A stretch of DNA of 43,192 nt from Candidatus Competibacteraceae bacterium (GTDB lineage Bacteria; Pseudomonadota; Gammaproteobacteria; Competibacterales; Competibacteraceae). Location of the stretch: contig JAGRHQ010000006.1 in NCBI GenBank assembly GCA_020444905.1, positions 1 through 43,192 of the forward strand, given 5' to 3'. Under the pieces are notes generated by a model. It saw only the letters and a list, made by a program, of their open reading frames with translations, was not told the DNA's origin and searched no databases. Each line of letters starts with the position of its first letter. The first letter of the stretch is position 1. Both the position numbers and the translations under genes were made by a program. Below, one piece after another: positions 1 through 8,304 of this stretch.

Positions 1-275
1 TGATCAATTATCTTGAAAAACATCAGCATGAAATTATCGATTATCGAAGTCGTCAGATTGCAGGCAAACCCATCGGAAGTGGTTCTATCGAGAAAGGCTG
101 TGATCAAGTTATCGGACGTCGTCAGAAGAAAAAAGGGATGAGTTGGCGTCCTGCAGGAAGTCGAAGTTTAGGCATTTTAAAGGTGATCGAACTCAATAAT
201 GAATGGGATTCTGTCTGGTTTCCTCAAGAAGCCGCGAATGATCCGTCAAACTTGCGGTTAGTTTCAAACGCATAG
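1..275 (+). CDS. Transposase C-terminal part, cut by the window edge
   Basis: An open frame enters the window at base 3 and ends with TAG at 273-275, giving 90 residues of a C-terminus. The segment GKPIGSGSIEKGCDQVIGRR followed by a GMSW motif is the pattern near the C-terminus of ISKra4-type and related transposases, where the conserved glutamate (here in SIEK) lies in the catalytic RNase H-like fold. The start is outside the window, so intactness cannot be judged. Base use is more AT-rich than the neighbouring chromosome, as expected for an insertion sequence. It belongs to the element whose right end is at about 500. Family assignment is from motif memory only. Confidence 0.6.
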   Translation, partial: INYLEKHQHEIIDYRSRQIAGKPIGSGSIEKGCDQVIGRRQKKKGMSWRPAGSRSLGILKVIELNNEWDSVWFPQEAANDPSNLRLVSNA

Positions 276-426
276 AGCATCACAGGAAAATTTACAGGAG
301 GACAAAATTTGGAAGTGCGCAAAGTGAGTAGGTAAGTGTGACACTGAATCATACCACTGATGACTTGCGCTAGATCATCGCTGCGTTGCCGGCGGCGGTC
401 GATGCGCAGACCATGACCCGCTTGCG

Positions 427-482
427 GGAGTCCTTTTTTGTCTTTTACGGCGCGACCGGACGCTGTAAGATGTTGAGGTTAA
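427..482. repeat. 56-bp integrative-element end sequence, copy 1
   Basis: This stretch matches 41,147-41,202 at 49 of 56 positions with no gaps; the shared core includes gcgcgaccggacgctgtaag. In both places it lies just upstream of a tRNA 3' remnant. It therefore marks the inner right end of two related elements integrated in different tRNA genes. Confidence 0.75.
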
Positions 483-501
483 AGTGTGTGGCTTATTAGT
501 A

Positions 502-551
502 CCTGGCTATGAACCAGGGGGTCGGGAGTTCGAATCTCTCCGGGCGCGCCA
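502..551 (+). pseudogene. 3' half of a tRNA gene, probably tRNA-Arg (attR-like remnant)
   Basis: The sequence holds a complete anticodon stem-loop (CCTGG stem, CTATGAA loop), a T arm with the TTCGAAT loop, a 7-nt acceptor strand CGGGCGC, a discriminator G and encoded CCA at 549-551. No D arm or 5' acceptor strand (expected GCGCCCG) precedes it, so it cannot fold as a tRNA. The acceptor sequence GCGCCCG is typical of tRNA-Arg genes. The loop would read ATG, which is not a normal bacterial anticodon and suggests drift. It is best read as the duplicated tRNA tail left by a neighbouring integrative element. Confidence 0.65.
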
Positions 552-563
552 AATAAAACAAGG

Positions 564-591
564 GGTTAGGTCGAAAGGTCTAACCTTTTTT
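564..591 (+). terminator. Rho-independent terminator after the tRNA remnant
   Basis: GGTTAGGTC and GGTCTAACC form a 9-bp stem with two G-T pairs and a GAAA tetraloop, followed by six Ts. It would have ended the original tRNA transcript. It could also act on leftward transcription from the kinase gene, but there is no T tract on that side. Confidence 0.8.
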
Positions 592-672
592 GTCTTCTGG
601 TATGGATATTTCAAAAAGGCCCCGTGGTAGCGTTGTTTTCCATTCTCCGTTTTTCCACGCTTTGAGATGTTG

Positions 673-3162
673 TCATGACGACCTACCAGCCTCAATGCAC
701 TCAACATCGACAACCGGAGGCGTCAAGCGGAGTTCGGTTACTACTTCATCCGCTTGCTGGCGGAACGTTAGCGCAGCTCCCTGAGGTGGAAGCAGTGCTC
801 GAAGCAATTCCAGGCCGGTGCCCAAGCCTCGACCTGCGGCAAAATCGAAAGTGGTCGTTAAGAGAGCAGGACCGTTGCGGATCACGACTCGTTGCTCGGT
901 CGTGCTGATTTCCACCGCTACTTGAATCGGACGGGTTGGTCTGGCGGCATCGTTGTGCTTGAGGGCGTTGGCCAACAGTTCGTTGAGTACCAGGGCTAGC
1001 GGAACGGCTTCCTCCCGCGCCAGAAACACCGTTGCGCCGGATTTCAACGTCGGCAAAGCGCAGTGGATCGGCGCCACTCCAGTGGCTCCATGGGTCAGAG
1101 TTTTGAGCAACTCATCGAGCCGCACCCGGCCCTCCGGGCGTTGGCTCTGCAAACCGTAAACGTGAGCGATGGCGCAAATCTGCGCGATGACCTCCTCCAT
1201 GTCTTCGGCCAATTCTGGACGCCGAGCGATACGGTTACGTAACAATCCACTAACCCCCTGTAAATGATTCTTGATGCGATGATGAACTTCCCGCACCAGG
1301 GTATCGCGCTGGTTCGTTAATTGCGCAAGACGTTGTTCCTCATTTCGTTTCTGTTCGGTGATGTCGCGAGCGATCCCGACCAGCCCAACGATCTGTCCGG
1401 TGCCATCCCGGATCGGTGAGCGGATACTCAGGTAGATCCGCGTTGCATCTCCTGTGGTGATTCGCTCCTCGGTCTGTATCGTCTGTTCGGACTCTATCAC
1501 CCGCTGATTAGCTTCCAGCACAGCTTGCCCCACTACCGGATCGTCGAAGAATTCCAGAGAGGTCTTGCCAATCAAGGTTTCCTGAGTCCAACGCGGCTGG
1601 TCGCCGAATGTATTGAGAGCCGTTAGAGCTGCTGGATTGGCGTAGCGCAGGCGACAAGCGCGATCCATCATGAAAATTGGGTCGGGACTGTTTTCCATGA
1701 TGGCGCGCAGCAGAGTTTCTCTGGTGCTTAACGCCTGTTCAGCCTGTTTGCGAGCATTGATATCCAAATGAGTTCCTGCGAGGCGCCACGGGCCGCCATG
1801 CTCATCCCAACCAAACCCTTTGCCTCGATCCAGCACCCAGATCCAGTTCCCGGATTTGTGACGCATGCGATATTCTTCATTAAAATACATTGTTCTTTTA
1901 GCTTCCTCACAGGCGTGATCGACCCGTGGCAAATCTTCGGGGTGAATCAGATCCCGCCAACCCTGTACGGTCATCGCCATTTCGCCCGGCGCATAATCCA
2001 GTATCTGGAGATAGCGTTCGTTTACCACTACTTCGCCCGTCCGTAGGTTAACGTCATATAGTCCCACATCGGCGCCTTCAATCACCAACTCCAGACGCTC
2101 CTTAGCCTGTCGCAGCATTTCCGTCATCTGCTTGCGTTCGGTAATGCCCACGGCGACGAAGACCCACCCTGATTCCGGCTGGTTCGACGTCAATGGGATT
2201 ACTTGAAGAAGAATATCGATCAGTCGGCTATCCTTGCATCGCGTTTGAGTCTCTATGACAGCCAAGCCATTCTGTTTGATCTGATTCTGTATTTCCTGGC
2301 CAATCCATTCGAACACTTCGTCGCTGGGATATACGATCCGTGTGGACTGACCGATGATTTCATCGGGTCGGTAACCTAGCGTCTGATAGAAATAGTCGTT
2401 CACCTGTTGAAAGCGGCGCTGCACCGTCACGCCCATGCCTGCCGGCACGGCGCGAAAAAAAGCGGAGAGTTGCTGTTCGCGCGCACGCCATTTCTTTTCC
2501 ATTTGCTTGTATCGGGTGATGTCTACAGCGATAAGGTGACAACGCCGGTCCATGCCGAAGTCGATAGGCACGCCTTCAAAGCGCACCGGGCGAGGCAGCG
2601 CGTTTTCCAGGTCGAAAGCCACTTCACAAGTTTCCGGGGAAATTCCCTTCGTCAACTGGTCGAGAAAAGCGTTGAAGGTGGGCCAGCTATCCTCGGATAC
2701 AAAGAACTCCAAGCACTGGCCGATCAAATCAGATCGCTGTTGGCCGAGCAGGGCTGCGCCGGCCAAATTGACTTCTTGGATAACGCCATCGTCAGTGAGA
2801 ATAAAATAGCTTGCTGGAGCAAAGTCATAGACGTCGGTATAATACTTCAGGCTCTGTTGAAGCCGGACGATAACCTCCCGCAGTTCTTCATTCTGCAATT
2901 CCAATTCGATTTGGTGGACTTGCAACTCGTGAATTAACTGTTGGCTTTCGGCTTCAGCAAGCGGTAGACGTGCTTGTGTGTATTGCGCTTGCCATTGTGT
3001 TTCCGCGCGACGGCGCAATTCGGTGGCGGCGAACAAGCAGCTGCCCGAATCCGCTTGCCGATTCTCGGTTTCTCCGGTGGTTTGAATGCGCTTCAGCTCC
3101 GCCTCGGCGGCGCACAGTTTCGCTAGCAGATCACGGCGCGAAAGCCGGGAATAATCTGTCAC
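673..3162 (-). CDS. Multi-PAS sensor histidine kinase (HisKA_2 type)
   Basis: A cytoplasmic sensor kinase of about 829 residues. An N-terminal coiled coil is followed by four PAS/PAC-like modules (roughly residues 100-220, 235-345, 355-470 and 485-605). The phosphoacceptor is in REVHHRIKNHLQ near residue 627, and the HATPase_c domain has its N box in LVLNELLANALKH and a G box in GRGLGTGLELL. No transmembrane segment is seen, so the signal is probably intracellular, such as redox state or a small ligand. The HHRIKNHLQ pattern is the HisKA_2 class, which often pairs with ANTAR regulators, and such a regulator is encoded just upstream. I prefer the GTG at 3162 because AGGAAA lies about 9 nt before it; the in-frame GTG at 3186 has no ribosome site. 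Confidence 0.9.
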   Translation of the reverse strand: MTDYSRLSRRDLLAKLCAAEAELKRIQTTGETENRQADSGSCLFAATELRRRAETQWQAQYTQARLPLAEAESQQLIHELQVHQIELELQNEELREVIVRLQQSLKYYTDVYDFAPASYFILTDDGVIQEVNLAGAALLGQQRSDLIGQCLEFFVSEDSWPTFNAFLDQLTKGISPETCEVAFDLENALPRPVRFEGVPIDFGMDRRCHLIAVDITRYKQMEKKWRAREQQLSAFFRAVPAGMGVTVQRRFQQVNDYFYQTLGYRPDEIIGQSTRIVYPSDEVFEWIGQEIQNQIKQNGLAVIETQTRCKDSRLIDILLQVIPLTSNQPESGWVFVAVGITERKQMTEMLRQAKERLELVIEGADVGLYDVNLRTGEVVVNERYLQILDYAPGEMAMTVQGWRDLIHPEDLPRVDHACEEAKRTMYFNEEYRMRHKSGNWIWVLDRGKGFGWDEHGGPWRLAGTHLDINARKQAEQALSTRETLLRAIMENSPDPIFMMDRACRLRYANPAALTALNTFGDQPRWTQETLIGKTSLEFFDDPVVGQAVLEANQRVIESEQTIQTEERITTGDATRIYLSIRSPIRDGTGQIVGLVGIARDITEQKRNEEQRLAQLTNQRDTLVREVHHRIKNHLQGVSGLLRNRIARRPELAEDMEEVIAQICAIAHVYGLQSQRPEGRVRLDELLKTLTHGATGVAPIHCALPTLKSGATVFLAREEAVPLALVLNELLANALKHNDAARPTRPIQVAVEISTTEQRVVIRNGPALLTTTFDFAAGRGLGTGLELLRALLPPQGAALTFRQQADEVVTELRLTPPVVDVECIEAGRSS

Positions 3163-3314
3163 GGGAGAGTTTCCTGTTAGAAGCACGTGCGAGGCGGCGC
3201 GCAGCTATAGGCGCTGCATCGCTTACTCCTTATACCATTTACCGATAGATTTTAAATTTTTATTCCCCTTAGTGGCCTCGAGTCTTGGCGGTGCATCCGT
3301 TTTTCGAGTTAAAC

Positions 3315-3923
3315 TTAACGGGAATTGGTATTGGTTCCTATCCTCAGCGCATTCAGCGTCTCCGCCGCGTTGATGATATCGCGGGCCAGTGATTGCAACC
3401 GGCGGCGCTGCGCGCGCGCGTGGATGCGCAACAACTCGAACGCCTCCTGTTGCCGCAAGCCTTGCCGTTCCATCAGAATGCCAACAGCTGTTGTGGTGTC
3501 GCGCCCTCCCTTCAGCGCTTCTTCCAACTGGCTTTTGACCTTATTGAGAGCTTTCAAATCCTGGAATCGCGCCAGAGCCGCTTCGATAGCAGGAATCAAC
3601 TGCGGCATATCCACCGGCTTGACCAGGTAACCAAGTCCTCCTTCGTTAATCGCATCCTCCACCATTTTCTTGTCGCTGTAGGCGGATAGGAACAAGGCTG
3701 GGATGTGGTGGGTATCCCGCAGCCGCCGCGCCAATTCGATACCAGACATGCCCGGCAAGCGGATGTCGAGAATGGCTAAATCAGGAGAGTGACGTTTGGT
3801 CAAAGCGAGCGCTGCTTCGCTGCAAGCCGCCTCGGTGACCGTATAGCCGGCCTGGCGCAAGCCATTGCCGAGCGTACTGAGAATCAAACGGTCGTCATCG
3901 ACCAGCAGGATATGATGAGACAT
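3315..3923 (-). CDS. Response regulator with ANTAR RNA-binding output domain
   Basis: Residues 1-120 form a receiver domain with the acidic pocket VDDD, phosphoacceptor D53 in AILDIRLPG, and conserved K102 in YLVKPVD. Residues about 130-190 match ANTAR (AVGILMERQGL followed by a helical A/L-rich segment). That domain binds paired hairpins in nascent mRNA and acts as an antiterminator, as in NasT, AmiR and EutV. The gene precedes the HisKA_2 kinase by about 150 bp on the same strand, probably as one transcription unit. AAGGAG lies 7-8 nt before the ATG. Its RNA target is not evident; I did not find a convincing pair of ANTAR hairpins in this window. Confidence 0.9.
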   Translation of the reverse strand: MSHHILLVDDDRLILSTLGNGLRQAGYTVTEAACSEAALALTKRHSPDLAILDIRLPGMSGIELARRLRDTHHIPALFLSAYSDKKMVEDAINEGGLGYLVKPVDMPQLIPAIEAALARFQDLKALNKVKSQLEEALKGGRDTTTAVGILMERQGLRQQEAFELLRIHARAQRRRLQSLARDIINAAETLNALRIGTNTNSR

Positions 3924-4337
3924 TCTGCTTTCTCCTTAATTTATATTATTTAATTCATTTTTTTCTGGGCCTGGGGCGCCTTCCCGGAAACGGCAATCGA
4001 CCATGTAGCCACCCTACCAAAAATAATTTTAACGTTACTTGAGACTGTCCGTCAGCTTACTAAAATGAATTTGCAGCCTAAGCTCCCGGTTGCCGCAAAT
4101 CGTTCTCTCTCTTTCAGCTGTGCCCCCGCTGGAATTTATTCGCCGAAGCCTCGTTCCTGCTTCAGATCCTCTCAATGCTTCACTCCACTGCGTGGTGCGC
4201 TCTTCGTCACCCGTAGCATGGGGTAGTACGCCTGTTTTGACGAACCGCGCACTGTGCTTACCGATGACAGCGCTGATCTCCGCTGCCGGGTGGGCGACAA
4301 ACCATGAATGCTCGTAAATTGAGGAGTTATTAAGATT
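3924..4337. other. Divergent intergenic region, no gene seen
   Basis: This 414-bp gap separates the leftward regulator and the rightward chemoreceptor. The 40 bp next to the regulator are AT-rich and include a TATAAA-like -10 sequence on the minus strand. The remainder has no convincing reading frame or RNA gene. GAGGAG at about 4319 is the ribosome site of the chemoreceptor. Confidence 0.5.
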
Positions 4338-5987
4338 GTGAAGACGAACAACCTGAAAATGAGTACGCAGTTGACTATCGGCTTCGGAGCGATGGCGACC
4401 ATCACGCTGCTGCTCGGCCTCCTGGCGGTGTTCGGGATTTACATCCTGTCCGCTGATATGGAAGACACCGGCGAGAACCGCATTCCTGCCTTGCAGGCGT
4501 TGGCCCAGCTCAACCGCGAACGGATGGTGATTCGTGCGCAAACCCAGGCGGTCTTCGCGTATGAAACGCAAGCTGACGCCGCTACGGCATTGCACAGCAT
4601 CCAGCAAGAACGCCGCAAGAGCTGGCAACAGGTAGACCATGGGTGGCAGGCGTTGTTGAAAATCCCGCGAACCAGCGAGCAGGGCCGGGCGCTGCAACAA
4701 CAACTTGATGAGCAATATAAAGCTTGGCGCACGATTTACATCGAACTGGACGGTTTGCTCGAACGTCTCGCCACTGCCACCGACCCTGATCAGCGGCGGG
4801 CGCTATACGGCGAATACCGCCAAGCGATCAGCCGCATGGTGCCGATCTCGGACGCCATGGGGCAAACCTTCGACGCCATCACCGAAAATAACATCACGCA
4901 CACGAATGCAACGATTGCAGAGAATCGCGCGACGGCGGCTTGGCTGTGGACCCTATCGATCGTGGCCGTGGCCGGTAGCACCGTGCTGGGCGTTCTGCTG
5001 ACCTGGTTGCTGGTGAGAGGAATCCGCCGGCCCATCGGCGGCGAACCCGCTGTGATCGCTGCGCTGACTCAACAGATTGCCCAAGGCGATTTGACCGTAC
5101 AGCTTGAGAACACCGGGCGGGAAACCGGTATCTACGCCGCCATGCGCGATATGGCGACCCAACTCCAGCAGATGGTTAGCCAAATCACCCAGGCGACCGC
5201 TCAAGTCAATTCAGCCGCCGTAGAAATCGCCCAAGGCAGCGGCGACCTGGCGCAGCGCACCGAGGAACAAGCCTCGGCGCTGGAACAGACTGCTTCTTCG
5301 ATGGAACAACTTACTAGCACGGTCAAACACAGTGCGCAGAATGCCGAGCAGGCTAACCACCTGGCGCGCGCTGCTCGCACCCAGGCTGAGCAAGGCGGCG
5401 AAGTGGTCAAACAAGCGGTGGCGGCGATGAGCGCCATCCATCAGAGCAGTAACCAGATCGCTAATATCATCGGGGTAATCGATGAAATCGCCTTCCAGAC
5501 TAATCTGCTGGCGCTCAACGCCGCCGTCGAAGCCGCCCGCGCCGGCGAGCAGGGGCGGGGCTTCGCTGTCGTGGCCGGTGAGGTGCGTAAACTCGCTCAG
5601 CGTAGTTCCGATGCCGCTAAGGAAATCAAATCGTTGATCACCAACAGTGTTAGTAAGGTGCAGGATGGTGGCCAGTTAGTCGCGCAATCCGGCCAGACCT
5701 TGCAAGAGATCGTTGTATCGGTCAAGAAAGTCAGCGATATCGTCGCTGAAATGGCCACTGCCAGTCAGGAGCAGGCTTCGGGCATCGAGCAAGTTAACCA
5801 GGCCATTCTACAAATGGATCAAATGACCCAGCAGAACGCCGCCCTGGTGGAACAGACGGCTGCCGCCAGTCATGCCTTGAGCGATCAGGTCCGCGAACTT
5901 GAGCAGTTGATGCGCTTCTTCAAGCTGAATAGACAGGTGGCGACCGGGCCAGAGGCCGCTTTGATAAAGTCGCCCAGCGCGCTATAG
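4338..5987 (+). CDS. Methyl-accepting chemotaxis protein
   Basis: A transmembrane chemoreceptor of 549 residues. TM1 is at about 13-37, a mainly helical periplasmic four-helix-bundle-like domain spans 40-198, TM2 is at about 200-226, then come a HAMP linker and a cytoplasmic coiled coil. The highly conserved signalling tip [20 protein letters not shown] followed by [21 protein letters not shown] is intact, so coupling to CheA/CheW is expected. The C-terminus lacks a CheR/CheB-tethering pentapeptide. Start is GTG at 4338 with GAGGAG upstream; the ATG eight codons on (4359) is possible. No che genes are nearby, so it is an orphan receptor here. The ligand is unknown. Confidence 0.93.
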   Translation: MKTNNLKMSTQLTIGFGAMATITLLLGLLAVFGIYILSADMEDTGENRIPALQALAQLNRERMVIRAQTQAVFAYETQADAATALHSIQQERRKSWQQVDHGWQALLKIPRTSEQGRALQQQLDEQYKAWRTIYIELDGLLERLATATDPDQRRALYGEYRQAISRMVPISDAMGQTFDAITENNITHTNATIAENRATAAWLWTLSIVAVAGSTVLGVLLTWLLVRGIRRPIGGEPAVIAALTQQIAQGDLTVQLENTGRETGIYAAMRDMATQLQQMVSQITQATAQVNSAAVEIAQGSGDLAQRTEEQASALEQTASSMEQLTSTVKHSAQNAEQANHLARAARTQAEQGGEVVKQAVAAMSAIHQSSNQIANIIGVIDEIAFQTNLLALNAAVEAARAGEQGRGFAVVAGEVRKLAQRSSDAAKEIKSLITNSVSKVQDGGQLVAQSGQTLQEIVVSVKKVSDIVAEMATASQEQASGIEQVNQAILQMDQMTQQNAALVEQTAAASHALSDQVRELEQLMRFFKLNRQVATGPEAALIKSPSAL

Positions 5988-6363
5988 CCAGCGAACGGAC
6001 CGTCATTTGGTCAACAGTACTGTGGAGGATGCCGCATGGACCTAGAAATTTCTAGCGTCAAAAAATGTAAAATTCGCGTGATAGCGCAGATTCCCCGATA
6101 GCCCATCCGAGAAACGTTTTTGGACTGTCTCTCTAAGGTTCTTCGAGGGGTCTTGTGGAGCTAGGCGGTCTGGAAAGAGATTGTCTCGACAACCCATTGA
6201 TCTAAAAGCAGTAAGACTGACCTCTAGTGAGCTTGGGGGGCTTGACTTGCCCAGATGAGCCGGATTCCACACTGAATGCTGAAAATTGCCGTAAAATTTT
6301 TTCACAATCAGGCGGTCTTTTCTGATTGTCGTTGACCCCCTTCTAACTTTCGAGGAGTTCATC
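5988..6363. other. Intergenic leader of ilvD with a palindrome and a hairpin
   Basis: A 376-bp gap without a supported gene. It contains a perfect 14-bp palindrome, CTAGAAATTTCTAG, at 6042-6055. An 8-bp hairpin (ACAATCAG/CTGATTGT) lies at 6304-6329, and GAGGAG lies just before the ilvD start. The hairpin has no T tract, so it is not a terminator. No leader peptide rich in branched-chain codons was recognised, so attenuation is not supported. Confidence 0.45.
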
Positions 6364-8211
6364 ATGCCCGACTATCGTTCTCGTACGACCACCCATGGCC
6401 GCAACATGGCCGGCGCCCGCGCCTTGTGGCGCGCAACCGGCGTCAAGGATGATGACTTTGGCAAGCCGATTATTGCGATCGCCAATTCATTCACCCAGTT
6501 CGTTCCCGGTCATGTTCACTTGAAGGATTTAGGGCAACTGGTCGCGCGCGAGATCGAACAAGCCGGCGGCATCGCCAAAGAATTTAACACAATCGCCGTG
6601 GATGACGGTATTGCTATGGGCCACGGCGGCATGTTGTACTCGTTGCCCTCGCGCGAACTGATCGCCGACGCTGTCGAGTACATGGTCAACGCCCATTGCG
6701 CCGACGCCTTGGTGTGCATCTCCAATTGCGACAAGATCACCCCCGGCATGTTGATCGCCGCCATGCGCCTCAATATTCCGGCGATTTTCGTCTCCGGTGG
6801 GCCAATGGAAGCCGGCAAAACCCGCCTGGCAGTGCATAAGCTGGATCTGGTCGACGCCATGGTCGCTGCGGCCGACGATCATATCGACGACGCCACCGTA
6901 GCCGAATATGAGCGTTCCGCCTGCCCGACCTGTGGTTCCTGCTCCGGCATGTTCACCGCCAATTCCATGAATTGCCTGACCGAAGCGTTGGGCCTGAGTC
7001 TGCCGGGCAACGGTTCACTGCTGGCGACTCATGCCGACCGCCGGGAACTGTTCCTGGAAGCGGGACGGCGCATTGTCGACCTGACCCGGCGCTATTACGA
7101 ACAAGATGACGCCTCGGTATTGCCGCGAAGCGTCGCTACTTTCGAAGCTTTTGAAAACGCCATGAGTCTCGATGTCGCCATGGGCGGCTCGACCAATACC
7201 GTGCTGCATCTGCTGGCGGCAGCGCAGGAAGGCGAAGTGCCCTTCACCATGCGCGACATTGACCGATTATCACGGCGAGTGCCGAATTTGTGCAAGGTAG
7301 CGCCAGCAACTCAGAAATACCACATGGAAGACGTTCATCGGGCTGGCGGCGTGATCGCTATTTTGGGAGAGCTGGACCGCGCCGGACTGCTTCATCGCGG
7401 GGCACGCACGGTTCACAGTGAGACCTGGGTCGAGGCGCTAGATCGTTGGGACATCGCCCGACCAACGTCCTGGGATGAAGCCCGGACTCGCTACTCTGCG
7501 GGTCCCGCCGGCATTCCCACTCAGCAAGCCTTCAGCCAGGACACCCGCTGGCCCAGTCTGGATCTGGATCGGGAAAGCGGCTGTATTCGCGCTCAGCCGC
7601 ATGCTTATTCGCAAGACGGCGGTCTGGCGGTGCTGTATGGCAACCTGGCTGAGGACGGTTGTATCGTCAAGACGGCTGGGGTTGACGAAGATAATCTGCG
7701 GTTCCAGGGGCCTGCCCGGATCATGGAAAGCCAGGAAGACGCGGTGTCAGCCATTCTCGGTGGACGCATCCAACCGGGCGATGTCGTGCTCATCCGCTAT
7801 GAAGGGCCGCGCGGCGGACCGGGGATGCAGGAAATGCTGTATCCCACCAGCTATCTCAAATCCAGGGGACTGGGCAAGGTTTGCGCTTTGGTCACCGACG
7901 GACGTTTCTCGGGCGGCACCTCTGGTTTGTCCATTGGCCATGCTTCGCCGGAAGCGGCTGAAGGCGGAACCATCGCCCTCGTGGAAGAAGGCGACAGGAT
8001 CGAGATCGATATTCCCAACCGTCGTATTCATCTGGCGATCAGTGACGAAACATTACAACAACGACGGGTGGCCATGCAGGCGCGTGGCGCAACGGCCTGG
8101 AAACCTGTCAATCGGCAACGCTCTGTTTCACCAGCGCTGCGCGCTTACGCCGCCATGACCACCAGCGCCGCCCGTGGCGCGGTGCGCGATGTCAGTCAGG
8201 TAGAAAGGTAA
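6364..8211 (+). CDS. ilvD: Dihydroxy-acid dehydratase
   Basis: Catalyses dehydration of 2,3-dihydroxy-isovalerate and 2,3-dihydroxy-3-methylvalerate to the 2-keto acids, the third step of valine and isoleucine synthesis, in the cytoplasm. The 615-residue length matches the family. Iron-sulfur and metal ligands are visible: [10 protein letters not shown] with C122 and [11 protein letters not shown] with C187-C193. The downstream motif [14 protein letters not shown] is the conserved substrate/metal region. Start is ATG with GAGGAG about 8 nt upstream. No other ilv gene is adjacent, so it appears to be transcribed alone. Confidence 0.97.
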   Translation: MPDYRSRTTTHGRNMAGARALWRATGVKDDDFGKPIIAIANSFTQFVPGHVHLKDLGQLVAREIEQAGGIAKEFNTIAVDDGIAMGHGGMLYSLPSRELIADAVEYMVNAHCADALVCISNCDKITPGMLIAAMRLNIPAIFVSGGPMEAGKTRLAVHKLDLVDAMVAAADDHIDDATVAEYERSACPTCGSCSGMFTANSMNCLTEALGLSLPGNGSLLATHADRRELFLEAGRRIVDLTRRYYEQDDASVLPRSVATFEAFENAMSLDVAMGGSTNTVLHLLAAAQEGEVPFTMRDIDRLSRRVPNLCKVAPATQKYHMEDVHRAGGVIAILGELDRAGLLHRGARTVHSETWVEALDRWDIARPTSWDEARTRYSAGPAGIPTQQAFSQDTRWPSLDLDRESGCIRAQPHAYSQDGGLAVLYGNLAEDGCIVKTAGVDEDNLRFQGPARIMESQEDAVSAILGGRIQPGDVVLIRYEGPRGGPGMQEMLYPTSYLKSRGLGKVCALVTDGRFSGGTSGLSIGHASPEAAEGGTIALVEEGDRIEIDIPNRRIHLAISDETLQQRRVAMQARGATAWKPVNRQRSVSPALRAYAAMTTSAARGAVRDVSQVER

Positions 8212-8304
8212 AAAGGTGAAACATGCTGAATCTTTTGCCCTTAGCCCTTAACCTTTAGCCTTGCAGTCATCCGCAAGCCAGGGAGACGATAAGGAGAATA
8301 AGCC

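Noticed and set aside
507..713. Minus-strand frame across the tRNA remnant (ending RRDSNSRPPGS)
   Set aside because: This is the usual spurious translation of a tRNA 3' half; no ribosome site and no family.
2407..2937. Plus-strand frame of 176 codons in the kinase gene
   Set aside because: Antisense shadow of a PAS-coding region.
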